From JALYNX01 sp963780755 (GTDB taxonomy: Bacteria > Actinomycetota > Acidimicrobiia > Spongiisociales > ZC4RG35), in assembly GCA_963780755.1 (NCBI GenBank), contig CAWACX010000002.1, positions 744,001 to 808,000 on the forward strand: DNA of 64,000 nt. Reading direction: 5' to 3'. Below are positions 1-8,888 of the stretch, in pieces. A program made the translations under genes and the position numbers. Position 1 is the first letter of the stretch. Each line of letters opens with the position of its first letter. Below the pieces are notes generated by a model. That model saw nothing but the letters and a program-made list of their open reading frames with translations, made no database searches and had not been told where the DNA came from.

Positions 1-336
1 GTGAACCGTCGCGTAGCGCTGGCCCCAGGGAGCATCGAACGGGGATAGGTGGCCGCGCCCTCCGGCCGCCACCAGCTCACTGAACATTCGGTCGACATCG
101 GCCGGGCTGTCACAGAGAAAGGCGAGGGCAGTGCGCGGCCCGCCGCCGGTTGGCGGTTGCCAGTCGGAGAAGGACTGGACGCTGGCTTCGGTGTCGAGCA
201 TCACCCTCAGCCCACCGGGCCCGGCCGCCTCGGCATGGACCTCGTCGTCGGCAAATTCCAGGCCGAGCATCTTGTAGAAGGCGATGGCGCGCTCCATGTC
301 GGAGACGATGAGTCCGATGGCGTCGAGACGTGGCAT
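1..336 (-). CDS. VOC (glyoxalase/bleomycin resistance) family protein, 3' end cut by window
   Basis: The frame opens with ATG at 336-334 and stays open for 112 codons to the window edge, so the C-terminus is missing. It begins MPRLDAIGLIVSDMERAIAF, the first beta-alpha unit of a VOC fold, and ends with GQRYATVH, the start of the strand that normally continues into DPDG. VOC proteins are small metal-dependent or antibiotic-binding proteins, and the substrate cannot be told from this. It is followed on the same strand by the SnoaL-like gene's end, 17 bp upstream. Confidence 0.85.
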   Translation of the reverse strand, partial: MPRLDAIGLIVSDMERAIAFYKMLGLEFADDEVHAEAAGPGGLRVMLDTEASVQSFSDWQPPTGGGPRTALAFLCDSPADVDRMFSELVAAGGRGHLSPFDAPWGQRYATVH

Positions 337-353
337 GAATGGGACTCTACGAC

Positions 354-770
354 TCAGGTCTGGTTGGCTTTCCAGGCCTCAACCTGGCGGGACACTGCGG
401 CCGAGTCGAACCAGGCGTTCTCGTATTCGATCAGACCGTCCCGGAGCCGGAACAGGTGGAGCAGCCGGATTTCCACCGGCGCTCCTCCGCCATCGATCCC
501 GGCCCATTGGCCGTGGACATGGCCGGTGACGTTGGACTCGTCGACCACCCAGAGCCCGTCGTCGGACTTGAAGCGGCGCACCGAGACGAAATGGACGTCG
601 GGGATGGCGTCGAGGATGTCGGAGTAGACCGCGCCCACCGCCTCCTTCCCGTGGACCGGGCTCAAGGGATGGGTCACGTCGTCCCACACGATGTCATCGG
701 TGTAGGTGGCCAGGGTGCCCGGCACGTCGTGTGCGTTCTCGGCGGCGAAATGCCGGTCCACTATGTCCAT
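354..770 (-). CDS. SnoaL-like / NTF2-like (nuclear transport factor 2 fold) protein
   Basis: A 138-residue protein starting MDIVDRHFAAENAHDVPGTL. The start at 770 is chosen because GGAGGA lies 4 nt upstream. The open frame extends further upstream but that part belongs to the frameshifted hydrolase. The helix-rich N-terminus, the VWDD segment and the curved sheet ending in LLHLFRLRDGLIEYENAW are typical of SnoaL-like polyketide cyclase or ester-binding proteins. These act on small hydrophobic substrates; a catalytic role is inferred only from the fold. It lies 10 bp after the hydrolase and may be co-transcribed with it. Confidence 0.8.
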   Translation of the reverse strand: MDIVDRHFAAENAHDVPGTLATYTDDIVWDDVTHPLSPVHGKEAVGAVYSDILDAIPDVHFVSVRRFKSDDGLWVVDESNVTGHVHGQWAGIDGGGAPVEIRLLHLFRLRDGLIEYENAWFDSAAVSRQVEAWKANQT

Positions 771-780
771 CGATTCCTCC

Positions 781-2706
781 TCAATCACAGGTGGTGTCGA
801 CCACGATCTCTTCGCCGGCCCGCTGATATCCGTATGGAGCACTCGCCCATCGAGACGTCGAGGATGAAGCACGTCCTCGAGCGAGTCGTAGCTCCCGGTC
901 CCTGACATCAACACATCGGTGGCGAGCCCGCAGTCCTCGAAGGTGAAGTCGTTCCCGACCTCGGTGGCGGTGAAGGAGAGGGTTCCTCCCTCGGGGCAAC
1001 CGACGCTGGTGTCGGTGAACAGGTCCCAGTAGTAGTACTCGGGGAGATAGCCGATCTCCCACTCGATGTTGCTGAGCATCGGTCTCCGGGTCCTCGGTGT
1101 CGGCTCCGGTGAGCCGGGGCTGATAGGGGGCGATCACCACTCCCTCGCAGACCTCGGGTCGTGGGTGGAGTCCCATCGAGGATGAAGGCGGTCACGTCTT
1201 CGTCGGGACAGGGCTCGCCCCAGCCGAAGATGACATGGGGCCCGCCCTCCTTGGACATGATGTAGCCCTCGGCAAGCCGGGAGTGAACGTCCACCCCCTG
1301 TTGGTAGGGGGTGACCGGGTCGACAGTCGGGCCAAGGACCAATGTCGGGATGCCTTCGGCGGTCAGTGGTGGCGGCCGCCCCTCGGCGGTCTTGTGCGGC
1401 CAGAAGGCGCAGGGGAGGTCCCCGAAGTAGACCGAGGCGAGACGAAGCCCTTCTGGCGCGGGGGCGGCGTCGATGAAATTCTGGACCGTCTCCTCGGGCG
1501 TGGCGCCATAGGCGTAGTCGAGGCATTCGACCCCGAAGTACATGGCGTCGGACCAGGTGGGGTCCTCGATGCACCTCCTGGGTCTGCTGGGTCGAGGGCG
1601 AGGTTGACGTTGAGGAGGCGGAGCAGGGGCACCAGGTCGCCATCCCGACCCCACGCCGAGAGCGCCCGGAGGAACAGCATCCGGTCGTACTCCTCGTAGA
1701 GATGGCCGGTGGCGATGGTTTCCAGGTCACCGAGACCCAGCGACCGGCTTGTAGTCGTGCCGTCAGGGAGGGGGAAGTCGGCGCTGAGCGGCCCCTCGAG
1801 GAGCTGGCCGTAGAGCCGGTCGTAGGCGTCACCGGCCGGGCCCCCGAAGTCGGCGGCGCAGAGCTCGTCCTGGTCGCAGGCCTCGATCATCAGGTCAAGG
1901 GTGCGGCTGGAAGCCGCCGCCATTTCCTGGTGGTAGGCGATTCCCTCCAGGGTGAGGTCGACCACACCGTCGATGATGAGCCGGTCGAGGTTCTCGGGGT
2001 GGGTGGCGGCGTAGGTCTGCCCGAACTGGGTGCCATAGCTCTCCCCGAAGACGACGACCTCCTCGAATCCGAACATCTCCCGGAACACCTCCAAGTCCTC
2101 GACAGCCTGTCCAGTCGAGACGAAGGCGAGCTCCTCGGGGTCTCCCATCTCGGCGATGCAGTTGACAGTGAAGGTCTCCGCCGACTCGACGAGGAGGTCG
2201 ATTCCGGTCGCCGAGGCCACATCACCCGGAGCCCGGAAGTAGTCGTTGGCGGCCTGGGGGCAGGTGAGGCCACCGGAGCTGGCGATGCCCCGCTGGTCGA
2301 AGAAGACAATGTCGAACTGCTCGGCGATCGCCGGGTCGTAGAGCTCGGTGTAGGAGTCGGCGACAGCGATCCCGGATGTGCCCGGGCCACCGGTGACGGT
2401 GACGAATGCACCCTGGCTCTCACCGCTGGCGGGGAGGACGGCGAAGGTGACCCCGATGGTCCGCTCGTCGGAGGGGTCGAAGTGGTCGAGCGGCATGTCG
2501 ATGGTGACGCAGGTGAACTCGGAGTCGGGGCAGAGCTCGCCGCCCAGGGACTCCAAGAGGTCGGCGGTGGAGTCAGGCGCCGGCGTGGTGGTGGGAGCGG
2601 CGCTGGTCGTGGTGGCCGGTGGCGGGACCGTGGTGGTCGTGGACGCCGTTTCAGCGGTGCACGCGGTGAGAGCTATGAGCAGAAATGCGACACCTGCCGT
2701 TTTCAC
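781..2706 (-). pseudogene. Secreted alpha/beta hydrolase with TAP-like C-terminus (S33 peptidase type), broken by several frameshifts
   Basis: Translation starts at GTG 2706 with a lipoprotein signal (LLIALTAC) and a Thr/Pro-rich linker. The hydrolase fold follows: oxyanion loop TGGPGTSG, nucleophile elbow GESYG, acid DPVTPY and base GPHV, so the whole triad is present. TAP-type enzymes release N-terminal peptides or hydrolyse esters outside the membrane. The frame changes near 1590, 1170, 1090 and 870 and ends at TGA 783-781. About 150 residues with YLPEYYYWDLF follow the usual family end. The pieces carry no internal stops when read across the shifts and the net shift is zero. That fits sequencing indels at least as well as a true pseudogene. 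Confidence 0.75.
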
Positions 2707-2757
2707 GGCGGCAATGTACTTTGGCGACAGGGAGGTCGTGGGCAGGCCTGGGTGGCC

Positions 2758-3667
2758 CTATGTCGGACCCAAGCCCGGAGCCAGGTGCCGGAGCTTGTCG
2801 GGGTTGACCACCGCACGCACTGCATGGACCTCTCCGTCCGCGATGTCGAGTGACATCACAGCGATCGTGCCCCCGGACTTGTCGAGCACCATTGCTCCAG
2901 GCTGTCCGTTGACGTCGACCAGGGTCAGAGCCCAGCCGTCTGACTCGGCGCGGCCAGCCAGACCGGCCAGGAATCTCGCGGCTTCTGTGGCACCGCGGAT
3001 CGGGGTCCTGCCGCGCCGGTGCCTTTCCGCCACCGTCTCCGTACATCACCACATCACTGGCCAGCAGGTGCTCCAGCGCGTCCGTGTCACCCCTTTCGGC
3101 CGCGGCGAAGAACATCTCCGCCAACGCCCACCGCTTCTCGACCGAGGCTTCGAATCGTGGCCTGTCCTCCTGGACCTTGTCCCGCGAACGCACCGCGAGC
3201 TGGCGGCAATTCGCCTCGGTCTTCCCGATGAGTTCGGCGATCTCATCGAATCCATACCCGAAGACGTCCCTGAGCAGGAGCACGGCCCGTTCGGAGGGGG
3301 TGAGCCTCTCCAGGAGGACCAGGAAGGCCATGGAGAGGCTGTCGGAGAGCTCGGCGTGCTCCTGGGGATCGAGGACCGGCTCGGTGACGATGGGCTCCGG
3401 GAGCCATTCCCCTACGTACTGCTCACGTCGCACCCGGGCCGATCGGAGGTGGTCGATCGAAAGGCGGGTCACCACCGCGCAGGCGTAGGCCCGCCGGGAC
3501 TGGATCTCCGTTCCTTGCAGCTCTGCGTCGCGGACCCTGAGGTAGGTCTCCTGGACCAAGTCCTCGGCATCCGTCACGCTCCCGGTCATTCGATAGGCGA
3601 TGGAGAAGAGCAGCGGGCGGAGAGAGATGTCGGTTTCGTCTGTCCTCGAGTCGGGAAGGTTTGGCAT
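2758..3667 (-). CDS. ECF41-family RNA polymerase sigma factor with SnoaL-like C-terminal domain (frameshift near 3010)
   Basis: Region 2 (FSIAYRMTGSVTDAEDLVQE) and region 4 (LTPSERAVLLLRDVF ... DEIAELIGKTEANCRQ) are clear. Three signatures of family ECF41 are all present: WLPEP in the linker, DGGGK at the start of the SnoaL-like extension, and NPDKL near the C-terminus. In this family the extension acts as a built-in anti-sigma or sensor domain. The frame changes near 3010, between DGGGKAPAR and TPIRGATEAARF. The length is 3n+1, so one indel restores the protein. ATG 3667 is the start that fits the family's N-terminus. It is divergent from an epimerase gene, the usual partner type of ECF41 sigma factors. 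Confidence 0.85.
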
Positions 3668-3675
3668 GTGCCTGG

Positions 3676-3702
3676 GACGAGTTAGTCCCTTTGATTGTGA
3701 CA
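3676..3702 (-). promoter_or_regulatory. Candidate ECF41 promoter for the sigma factor gene
   Basis: On the minus strand TGTCACA (3702-3696), exactly 16 nt and CGTC (3679-3676) reproduce the ECF41 consensus TGTCACA-N16-CGTC. Transcription would start about 2-3 nt before ATG 3667, giving a nearly leaderless mRNA and autoregulation. The family assignment rests on the known consensus; start site and autoregulation are inferred. Confidence 0.65.
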
Positions 3703-3715
3703 GCGATCGGATGCC

Positions 3716-3742
3716 TGTCACAGAAGCCGCCTCCATCTCGTC
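3716..3742 (+). promoter_or_regulatory. Candidate ECF41 promoter for the NAD-dependent epimerase gene
   Basis: TGTCACA (3716-3722), exactly 16 nt and CGTC (3739-3742) match the ECF41 promoter consensus in full. The ATG at 3770 follows at a normal leader distance, with an AGGAG ribosome site 5 nt before it. This makes the epimerase the predicted target of the divergent sigma factor. Confidence 0.8.
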
Positions 3743-3769
3743 CTGGGTAGGAAGACGAAAGGAGACGAC

Positions 3770-4707
3770 ATGCGAATACTCCTCACTGGCGCCACTGGAG
3801 CCATAGGACAGAGGCTGGTGCCGTTGCTGGTTGATGCCGGCCACGAGGTGGTAGGCACGACCAGGACCCGGCCAAGATCGACGGCCTGCGATTGGCAGGC
3901 GCCACCCCGGTGGTGCTCGACGGCAAGGATGGCCCGGCAGTACGACGGGTCGTGCTCGAGGCCGAGCCCGATGTGGTGATCCATCAGATGACCGCCCTCT
4001 CGGGTGACCTCGATTTCCGACATTTTGCCGAGACCTTCGCCGAGACCAATCGGCTCCGCACCGAGACCACCGATAACTTGATCGAAGCCGCGGTGGAGGC
4101 CGGCGTCCGGCGTTTCATCGCGCAGAGCTTCGCCGGGTGGCCCAGCGAGCTGAGTGGAGGACCGGTGAAGACCGAAGATGATCCGCTCAACACCGACCCC
4201 CCGAAACAGGTGCGGGAGACACTCGGGGCCATCATCCACCTGGAGTCCGTGACCACCGGGACCCCCGGGATCGAGGGCCTGGCGCTTAGATATGGCGGCT
4301 TCTACGGTCCTGGCAATGCTCTCGGGAAAGGCGGAGCGATGCTCGAGGCCGTGGCCAGGGGCCAGATGCCGATCGTTGGCGGTGGAACCGGAATTTGGTC
4401 GTTCATCCACATCGATGACGCCGCCGAAGCGACGGCTCTCGCCGTGGACCGCGGAGCACCGGGGATTTACAACATCGTCGACGACGAGCCTGCCCCGGTC
4501 TTCGAATGGCTGCCGTACTTGGCCGAGGTGCTCGGAGCCAAGCCCCCGCGCCGGGTCCCGGCTTGGCTGGCCCGGTTCATCGTCGGTGAGGCGGGGGTGA
4601 CCATGATGACCAAAATCCGGGGCTCCTCCAACGCCAAGGCCAAGCGGGACCTGGGCTGGAACCTGCGTTATCCGAGTTGGCGGATCGGGTTCGAGGAGGG
4701 TCTTTAG
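3770..4707 (+). CDS. NAD-dependent epimerase/dehydratase (extended SDR), probable ECF41 target (frameshift near 3866)
   Basis: The protein begins MRILLTGATGAIGQRLVPLL, the NAD(P)-binding GxxGxxG of extended short-chain dehydrogenases. It continues after a frame change near 3866 with LAGATPVVLDGKD. Later landmarks are the Rossmann segment EPDVVIHQMTAL, FYGPGNALGKGG, and a C-terminus typical of nucleoside-sugar-like epimerases. The length is 3n+2, so a single missing base explains the break. ECF41 sigma factors usually sit next to a carboxymuconolactone decarboxylase, oxidoreductase or epimerase gene, which this fits. The substrate is unknown. Confidence 0.85.
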
Positions 4708-4741
4708 AAGCTCAGCCGACTGACTCGATCAGATGCGATGC

Positions 4742-7700
4742 TCAGCTACAGCCGGTCGTGTCCCCGCAGGTGAGGCAGACGTAGCAACTGCCGTTGCGGA
4801 TCGTCATGTGGCCGCAGTTGGAGCACACCGGGGCGTCGCCCATGTTCTCCTTGAGGGCGGAGTCGACGGCGGCCGCGCTGCCGGCGAGGGCCATCTTCTG
4901 GGTGCCCCCCTCGACGCGCTCGCTTCGCTCGCTGGCGTCGGTCCCCCCGCTCCGCAGGGGGACATCGGGTGAGACCTCGGGTGCGTCCACGAAGGCGACG
5001 GCCGCCTTGATCGCCTCCATGTCGTCCTCGGCGGCCGCATCGGTGAGGTCGAGCTGGACCCCGGCTTCGACGGCCATGCCCTTGGCCGGCCCTGCGAGCT
5101 CGCCGACCCCGCGGTCCGGTGGCACCTGTGCCAGCTCGTCCCGCTCCAGGTACTCGACGCCCAGGGCACGGAACACATAGTCCACGATCGAGTTGGCCAT
5201 CTTGATGTTGGGATGGCCCTCGACCATGCCCCGGGGCTCGAAGGTCTGGAAGGTAAAGGTGTCGACGAACTCCTCAAGGGGCACTCCGTACTGGAGCCCC
5301 TTGGAGACCGCGATGGCGAAGCAGGAAAGGATCCCCTTCAGGGTCGCCCCCTCCTTGGCCAGATCGATGAAGATCTCGCCGAGGGTTCCGTCGTCGTACT
5401 CGCCGGTGCGGAGGTAGACCTTGTGCCCGCCGATCCTGGCCTCCTCGTTGTATCCCGCCGCGCCGGGCCGGGAGCAGGAACCGGGGCGGCTTCATCCCCT
5501 GGGCGTACGCCTGGCTGGGGGAGATCCCTGCTGGGAGGTTGCCCCAGTGGATCGCCTTCTCCGACTCGACGGCGGCGGTGACCTCGGCCGCCTCTTCCTC
5601 ACTCTCCTCGCCCTCGTCGGAAGTCGAGTTCAACGGCTGGGCCGCCTTGGAGCCGTCCCGGTAGAGGGCCATCGCCTTGAGGCCCCACTCCCAGGACATG
5701 CGGTAGGCGCCCTCGATGTCCTCGACCGTGACCTCGTTGGGCATGTTGATCGTCTTCGATATCGCGCCCGAGATGAAGGGTTGGGCAGCAGCCATCATCT
5801 TGATGTGTCCGTTGTGGTGGATGAACCGCTCCCCGTACTTGCCGTTCTTATTGGCGGTGTCGAAGACGGATAGGTGCTCCTCTTTGACATGGGGGGCGCC
5901 TTCGATGGTCTGTCGGCCGCAGATGTGATCGTTGGCCTCGTTGATCTCCTTGGCGGTGAAGCCGAGGGCCCGGAGCAGGTTGAAGTCCCAGCCGGTGTAC
6001 TCGTCGACCTCGAAGCCGAGACGCTGCAGCGTGGGCTCACCGAAGGTGAACACATTGAAGGCGTGGCGGAGCTCGAAGACCGCGGGCAGCGCCTTCTCCA
6101 GCTTGGCCAGGTCTTCCTCGTCGAATCCCTTGGCGGTCAGCGACTCCCGGTTGATGTGGGGGGCGCCATCGATGGAGCTGGTGCCGACGATGTACTCGAC
6201 GACTTCCTTCATCTGATCGGCGTCGTAGCCCAGGTGCTGCAACGCGGGGGCCACCGACTGGTTGGCGATCTTGAAGTAGCCGCCGCCGGCCAGCTTCTTG
6301 AACTTGACCAGGGCGAAGTCGGGCTCGACTCCGGTGGTGTCACAGTCCATGAGAAGGCCGATGGTGCCGGTAGGAGCCAACACACTGGCCTGGGCGTTGC
6401 GATAGCCGTTGGCCTCGCCCCACTCCAGGGCCAGATCCCATGAGCTCCTCGCCGCGGCGAGCAGGTCCTCGGGGCAGGCCGCCGGATCGATGGCCATCAC
6501 CTTGTGGCTGACGCTTTCGAACTCGTGGTCGTTGTGCGCGGCTCGGCGGTGGTTGCGGATCACCCGGAGCATCGCCTCCCGATTCTCGGCGAAGCGGGGG
6601 AAGGGCCCGACCACTCCGGCGATGTCCGCCGAGGTGGCGTAGGAGTATCCGGTGAGGATCGCGGTCAGCGCGCCGGCGATCGCCCGTCCCTCTTCGGAGT
6701 CGTAGGCGATCCCCTGGCGCATCAGCAGCGAGCCGAGGTTGGCGTAGCCGAGACCGAGGGTCCGGTAGTCGTAGGAGCCCTGGGCGATCTCCCTGGACGG
6801 GAAGTGGGCCATGGCCACCGAGATCTCGAGCACGATCGTCCACAGCCGGATGGCGTGTTGGTAGGCCTCGATGTCGAAGACCCCGGCCTCGTCGTCGTAG
6901 AAGCGGACCAGGTTGATCGAGGCCAGGTTGCAGGCGGTGTCGTCGAGGAACATGTACTCGCGAGCACGGGTTCGATGCCCGGATCCGGCCCCCTGCCGGG
7001 CTGGTGTGCCACTCGTTGACCGTGGTGTCGAACTGGAGACCGGGGTCGGCGCAGGCCCATGCCGCCTCGGCGATCTGGGTCCAGAGGTCGCGGGCCTTCA
7101 ACGTCTTGCGCACCGAGCCATCGGTGCGGTTGATCAAGTCCCAGTCGCCGTCGGCGAAGACGGCCTCGATGAAGTCATTGTTGACCCGGACCGAGTTGTT
7201 GGAGTTCTGGCCGGAAACGGTGGCGTAGGCCTCGCCGTTGAAGTCGGCGGGGAAGCCCGCCGTGGCTGGATCAGGACGCGGGCCTTGTCTTCCTCGACCT
7301 TCTTCCAGTCGATGAACTTCTCGATGTCCGGGTGGTCGACGTCGAGGATCACCATCTTGGCGGCGCGTCGGGTGGTGCCACCGCTCTTGATCGCGCCGGC
7401 GGCCCGGTCGCCGATCTTGAGGAATGACATCACTCCCGAGGACTTGCCCCCGCCGGAGAGCGGCTCGTTCTCGCCTCGGATGTTGCGAGAAGTTTGAGCC
7501 GGCCCCGGAGCCGAACTTGAAGATCCGGGCCTCGCGGACCCAGAGGTCCATGATCCCGCCCGGGTTCACCAGGTCGTCCTCTGACCGACATGGATGAAGC
7601 AGGCATGCGGGGCGGGACGGCTGTAGGAGTCAGGCGAAAGGCCTTGAGTCTCCTCGGTCGTCGCCGTCGACGTACCAGAAGCCCTGGGCGGGACCGGTCA

Positions 7701-8164
7701 GCCCGTAGGCATGGTTGAGCCCGGTGTTGAACCACTGGGGGGAGTTGGGGGCGGCCATCTGGTTCGGCCAGCATGAACTGGAGCTCGCCCTCGAATGCAT
7801 CGGCGTCCTCGGTGGATGCGAAGTAGCCCTCTTTCTCACCCCAGTGGCGCCAGGTGCCGGCGAGACGGTTGAACACCTGCTTCGCCGAGCGCTCGGGGCC
7901 GAGCACCGGCTGACCTGAATCGTCGAAGACCTGGTTGCCTTCGTCGTCGAACTGGGGGACACCGGCCTTGCGGAAATACTTCGAGACCATGATGTCGGCG
8001 GCCACCTGGCTCCATCCTGCGGGGATTTCGGCGTCGGTCATCTCGAACACGATCGAGCCATCGGGGTTGGTGATCCGCGAGTCGCGACGGGACCACTCGA
8101 TCCGGTCGTAGGCGTCCTTGCCGGCCTCGGTGAAGCGACGATTGATCCGCAGGCCTTCACTCAT
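4742..8164 (-). CDS. nrdJ: Adenosylcobalamin-dependent (class II) ribonucleoside-diphosphate reductase, at least six frameshifts
   Basis: This enzyme reduces ribonucleotides to deoxyribonucleotides using B12 instead of oxygen. Family landmarks in order: APNSPQWFNTGL, SGGGKSSGVMSFLK, SGGTTRRAAKMVILD, the finger-loop NPCSE with the radical cysteine, the phosphate-binding PTGTIGLLMDCDTTG, and a C-terminal zinc ribbon (CSNC ... CLTCGDTTGC). The frame changes near 7755, 7640, 7500, 7270, 6965 and 5470 with a net shift of zero. No stop codon is left when the pieces are joined, so errors in the sequence are the likeliest cause for an essential gene. The linker before the zinc ribbon contains a two-hairpin repeat copy. 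Tandem NrdR boxes lie upstream. Confidence 0.9.
4905..4963 (+). repeat. Two-hairpin dispersed repeat, copy 1 (in frame inside nrdJ)
   Basis: It opens CCCCCCTCG. A first palindrome CGACGC...GCGTCG follows (with GCTCGCTTCGCTCGC inside), then a second one, GTCCCCC-CGCTCCG-CAGGGGGAC. Two other copies lie at 36418-36467 (reverse orientation) and 60615-60664. In NrdJ it encodes the low-complexity linker LRSGGTDASERSERVEGGTQ between the catalytic barrel and the zinc ribbon. Confidence 0.7.
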
Positions 8165-8235
8165 GAATAGTGCCTCCTCGCACTAGATCGTCCTCGTGAA
8201 TGGTATCGGGGACGACTGCCAAAATGTCAGCTCCA

Positions 8236-8284
8236 ACCACTACATGTTGTGGTCGAGGGGGAAGTGACCACAACATGTTGGATG
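8236..8284. promoter_or_regulatory. Tandem NrdR boxes upstream of nrdJ
   Basis: Box 1 (8236-8253, ACCACTACATGTTGTGGT) is a near-perfect palindrome with one mismatch. Box 2 (8267-8284) starts ACCACAACATGTTG and is symmetric in its central 10 bp. Their centres are 31 bp apart, three helical turns, the spacing known for NrdR box pairs. NrdR is the ATP/dATP-sensing zinc-ribbon repressor of ribonucleotide reductase genes. The nrdR gene is not in the window. Confidence 0.8.
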
Positions 8285-8422
8285 GACTTCAATACTGTAA
8301 TTACACACATGTCAGGGGTCAAGTGTTTCCAGTCGACCGCCATCACCTGCCGCTCAGAGCGCGAAAATCAACGCTGCGAGACAGGGGGAAGTTCGCTCCG
8401 GGGAAGTGATCGGCACCCTAGA

Positions 8423-8824
8423 TCAGCGTGAGTCGGAGCGGTCGGGCACCCTGGTGATGAGATTTCGCGATGCTCGATTCGACCGACCTGCGGCCAGGTT
8501 CCGCAAGTGGAGACCGACTGCGAGCGCCACCAAGGGAACGTGGATCGCCGGGAGGTTCCGGGCGAGCCATCCTGGGAGATAGATATCGGTGACCGAACCA
8601 TGTTCGGACCCCAGCGACTCGGCCAGGTCGGTCAACGGGCACCGGTTGCCATTGCCCAGGAACACGAGGGTTTCGGCAGCCACGATCGCGCCCGCCACCG
8701 CCGCAGTTCGATCGGAACGACGGCGAGCACCCGAATACACCAGATAGGCCATCGCCGACTCCACGGCGAGCCAGATCGAGGTGTGAACGATCTTGACGAG
8801 TCTGAGGGAGAGGTTGCGATCCAT
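8423..8824 (-). CDS. Small hypothetical membrane protein
   Basis: A 133-residue protein with three probable membrane helices: IVHTSIWLAVESAMAYLVYSG, AAVAGAIVAAETLVFLGNG and AIHVPLVALAVGLHL. Between helices 2 and 3 lies a loop with NRCPLTDLAESLG and DIYLPGWLA. I do not recognise the family. It was preferred over an overlapping 149-codon frame that is Arg/Gly-rich and lacks protein-like character. It lies between the nrdJ promoter and the cyclase gene, all on the minus strand. Confidence 0.65.
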   Translation of the reverse strand: MDRNLSLRLVKIVHTSIWLAVESAMAYLVYSGARRRSDRTAAVAGAIVAAETLVFLGNGNRCPLTDLAESLGSEHGSVTDIYLPGWLARNLPAIHVPLVALAVGLHLRNLAAGRSNRASRNLITRVPDRSDSR

Positions 8825-8888
8825 GGTGCGCCCACCGCGATCCTCGAGCCTGACGCACCTCAGTCATAGAGGACTTGGTCCCGACAAC

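Noticed and set aside
354..1079. 241-residue protein covering the SnoaL gene and its upstream region
   Set aside because: Its N-terminal part is the C-terminus of the frameshifted hydrolase; a good ribosome site marks the true start at 770.
1286..1310. C-run/G-run hairpin inside the hydrolase gene, similar to the dispersed repeat
   Set aside because: It encodes the conserved DPVTPY catalytic region and lacks the flanking first hairpin of the repeat family.
8418..8867. 149-codon frame overlapping the small membrane protein
   Set aside because: Its composition is Arg/Gly-rich without hydrophobic segments or family signs; the other frame gives three clear helices.
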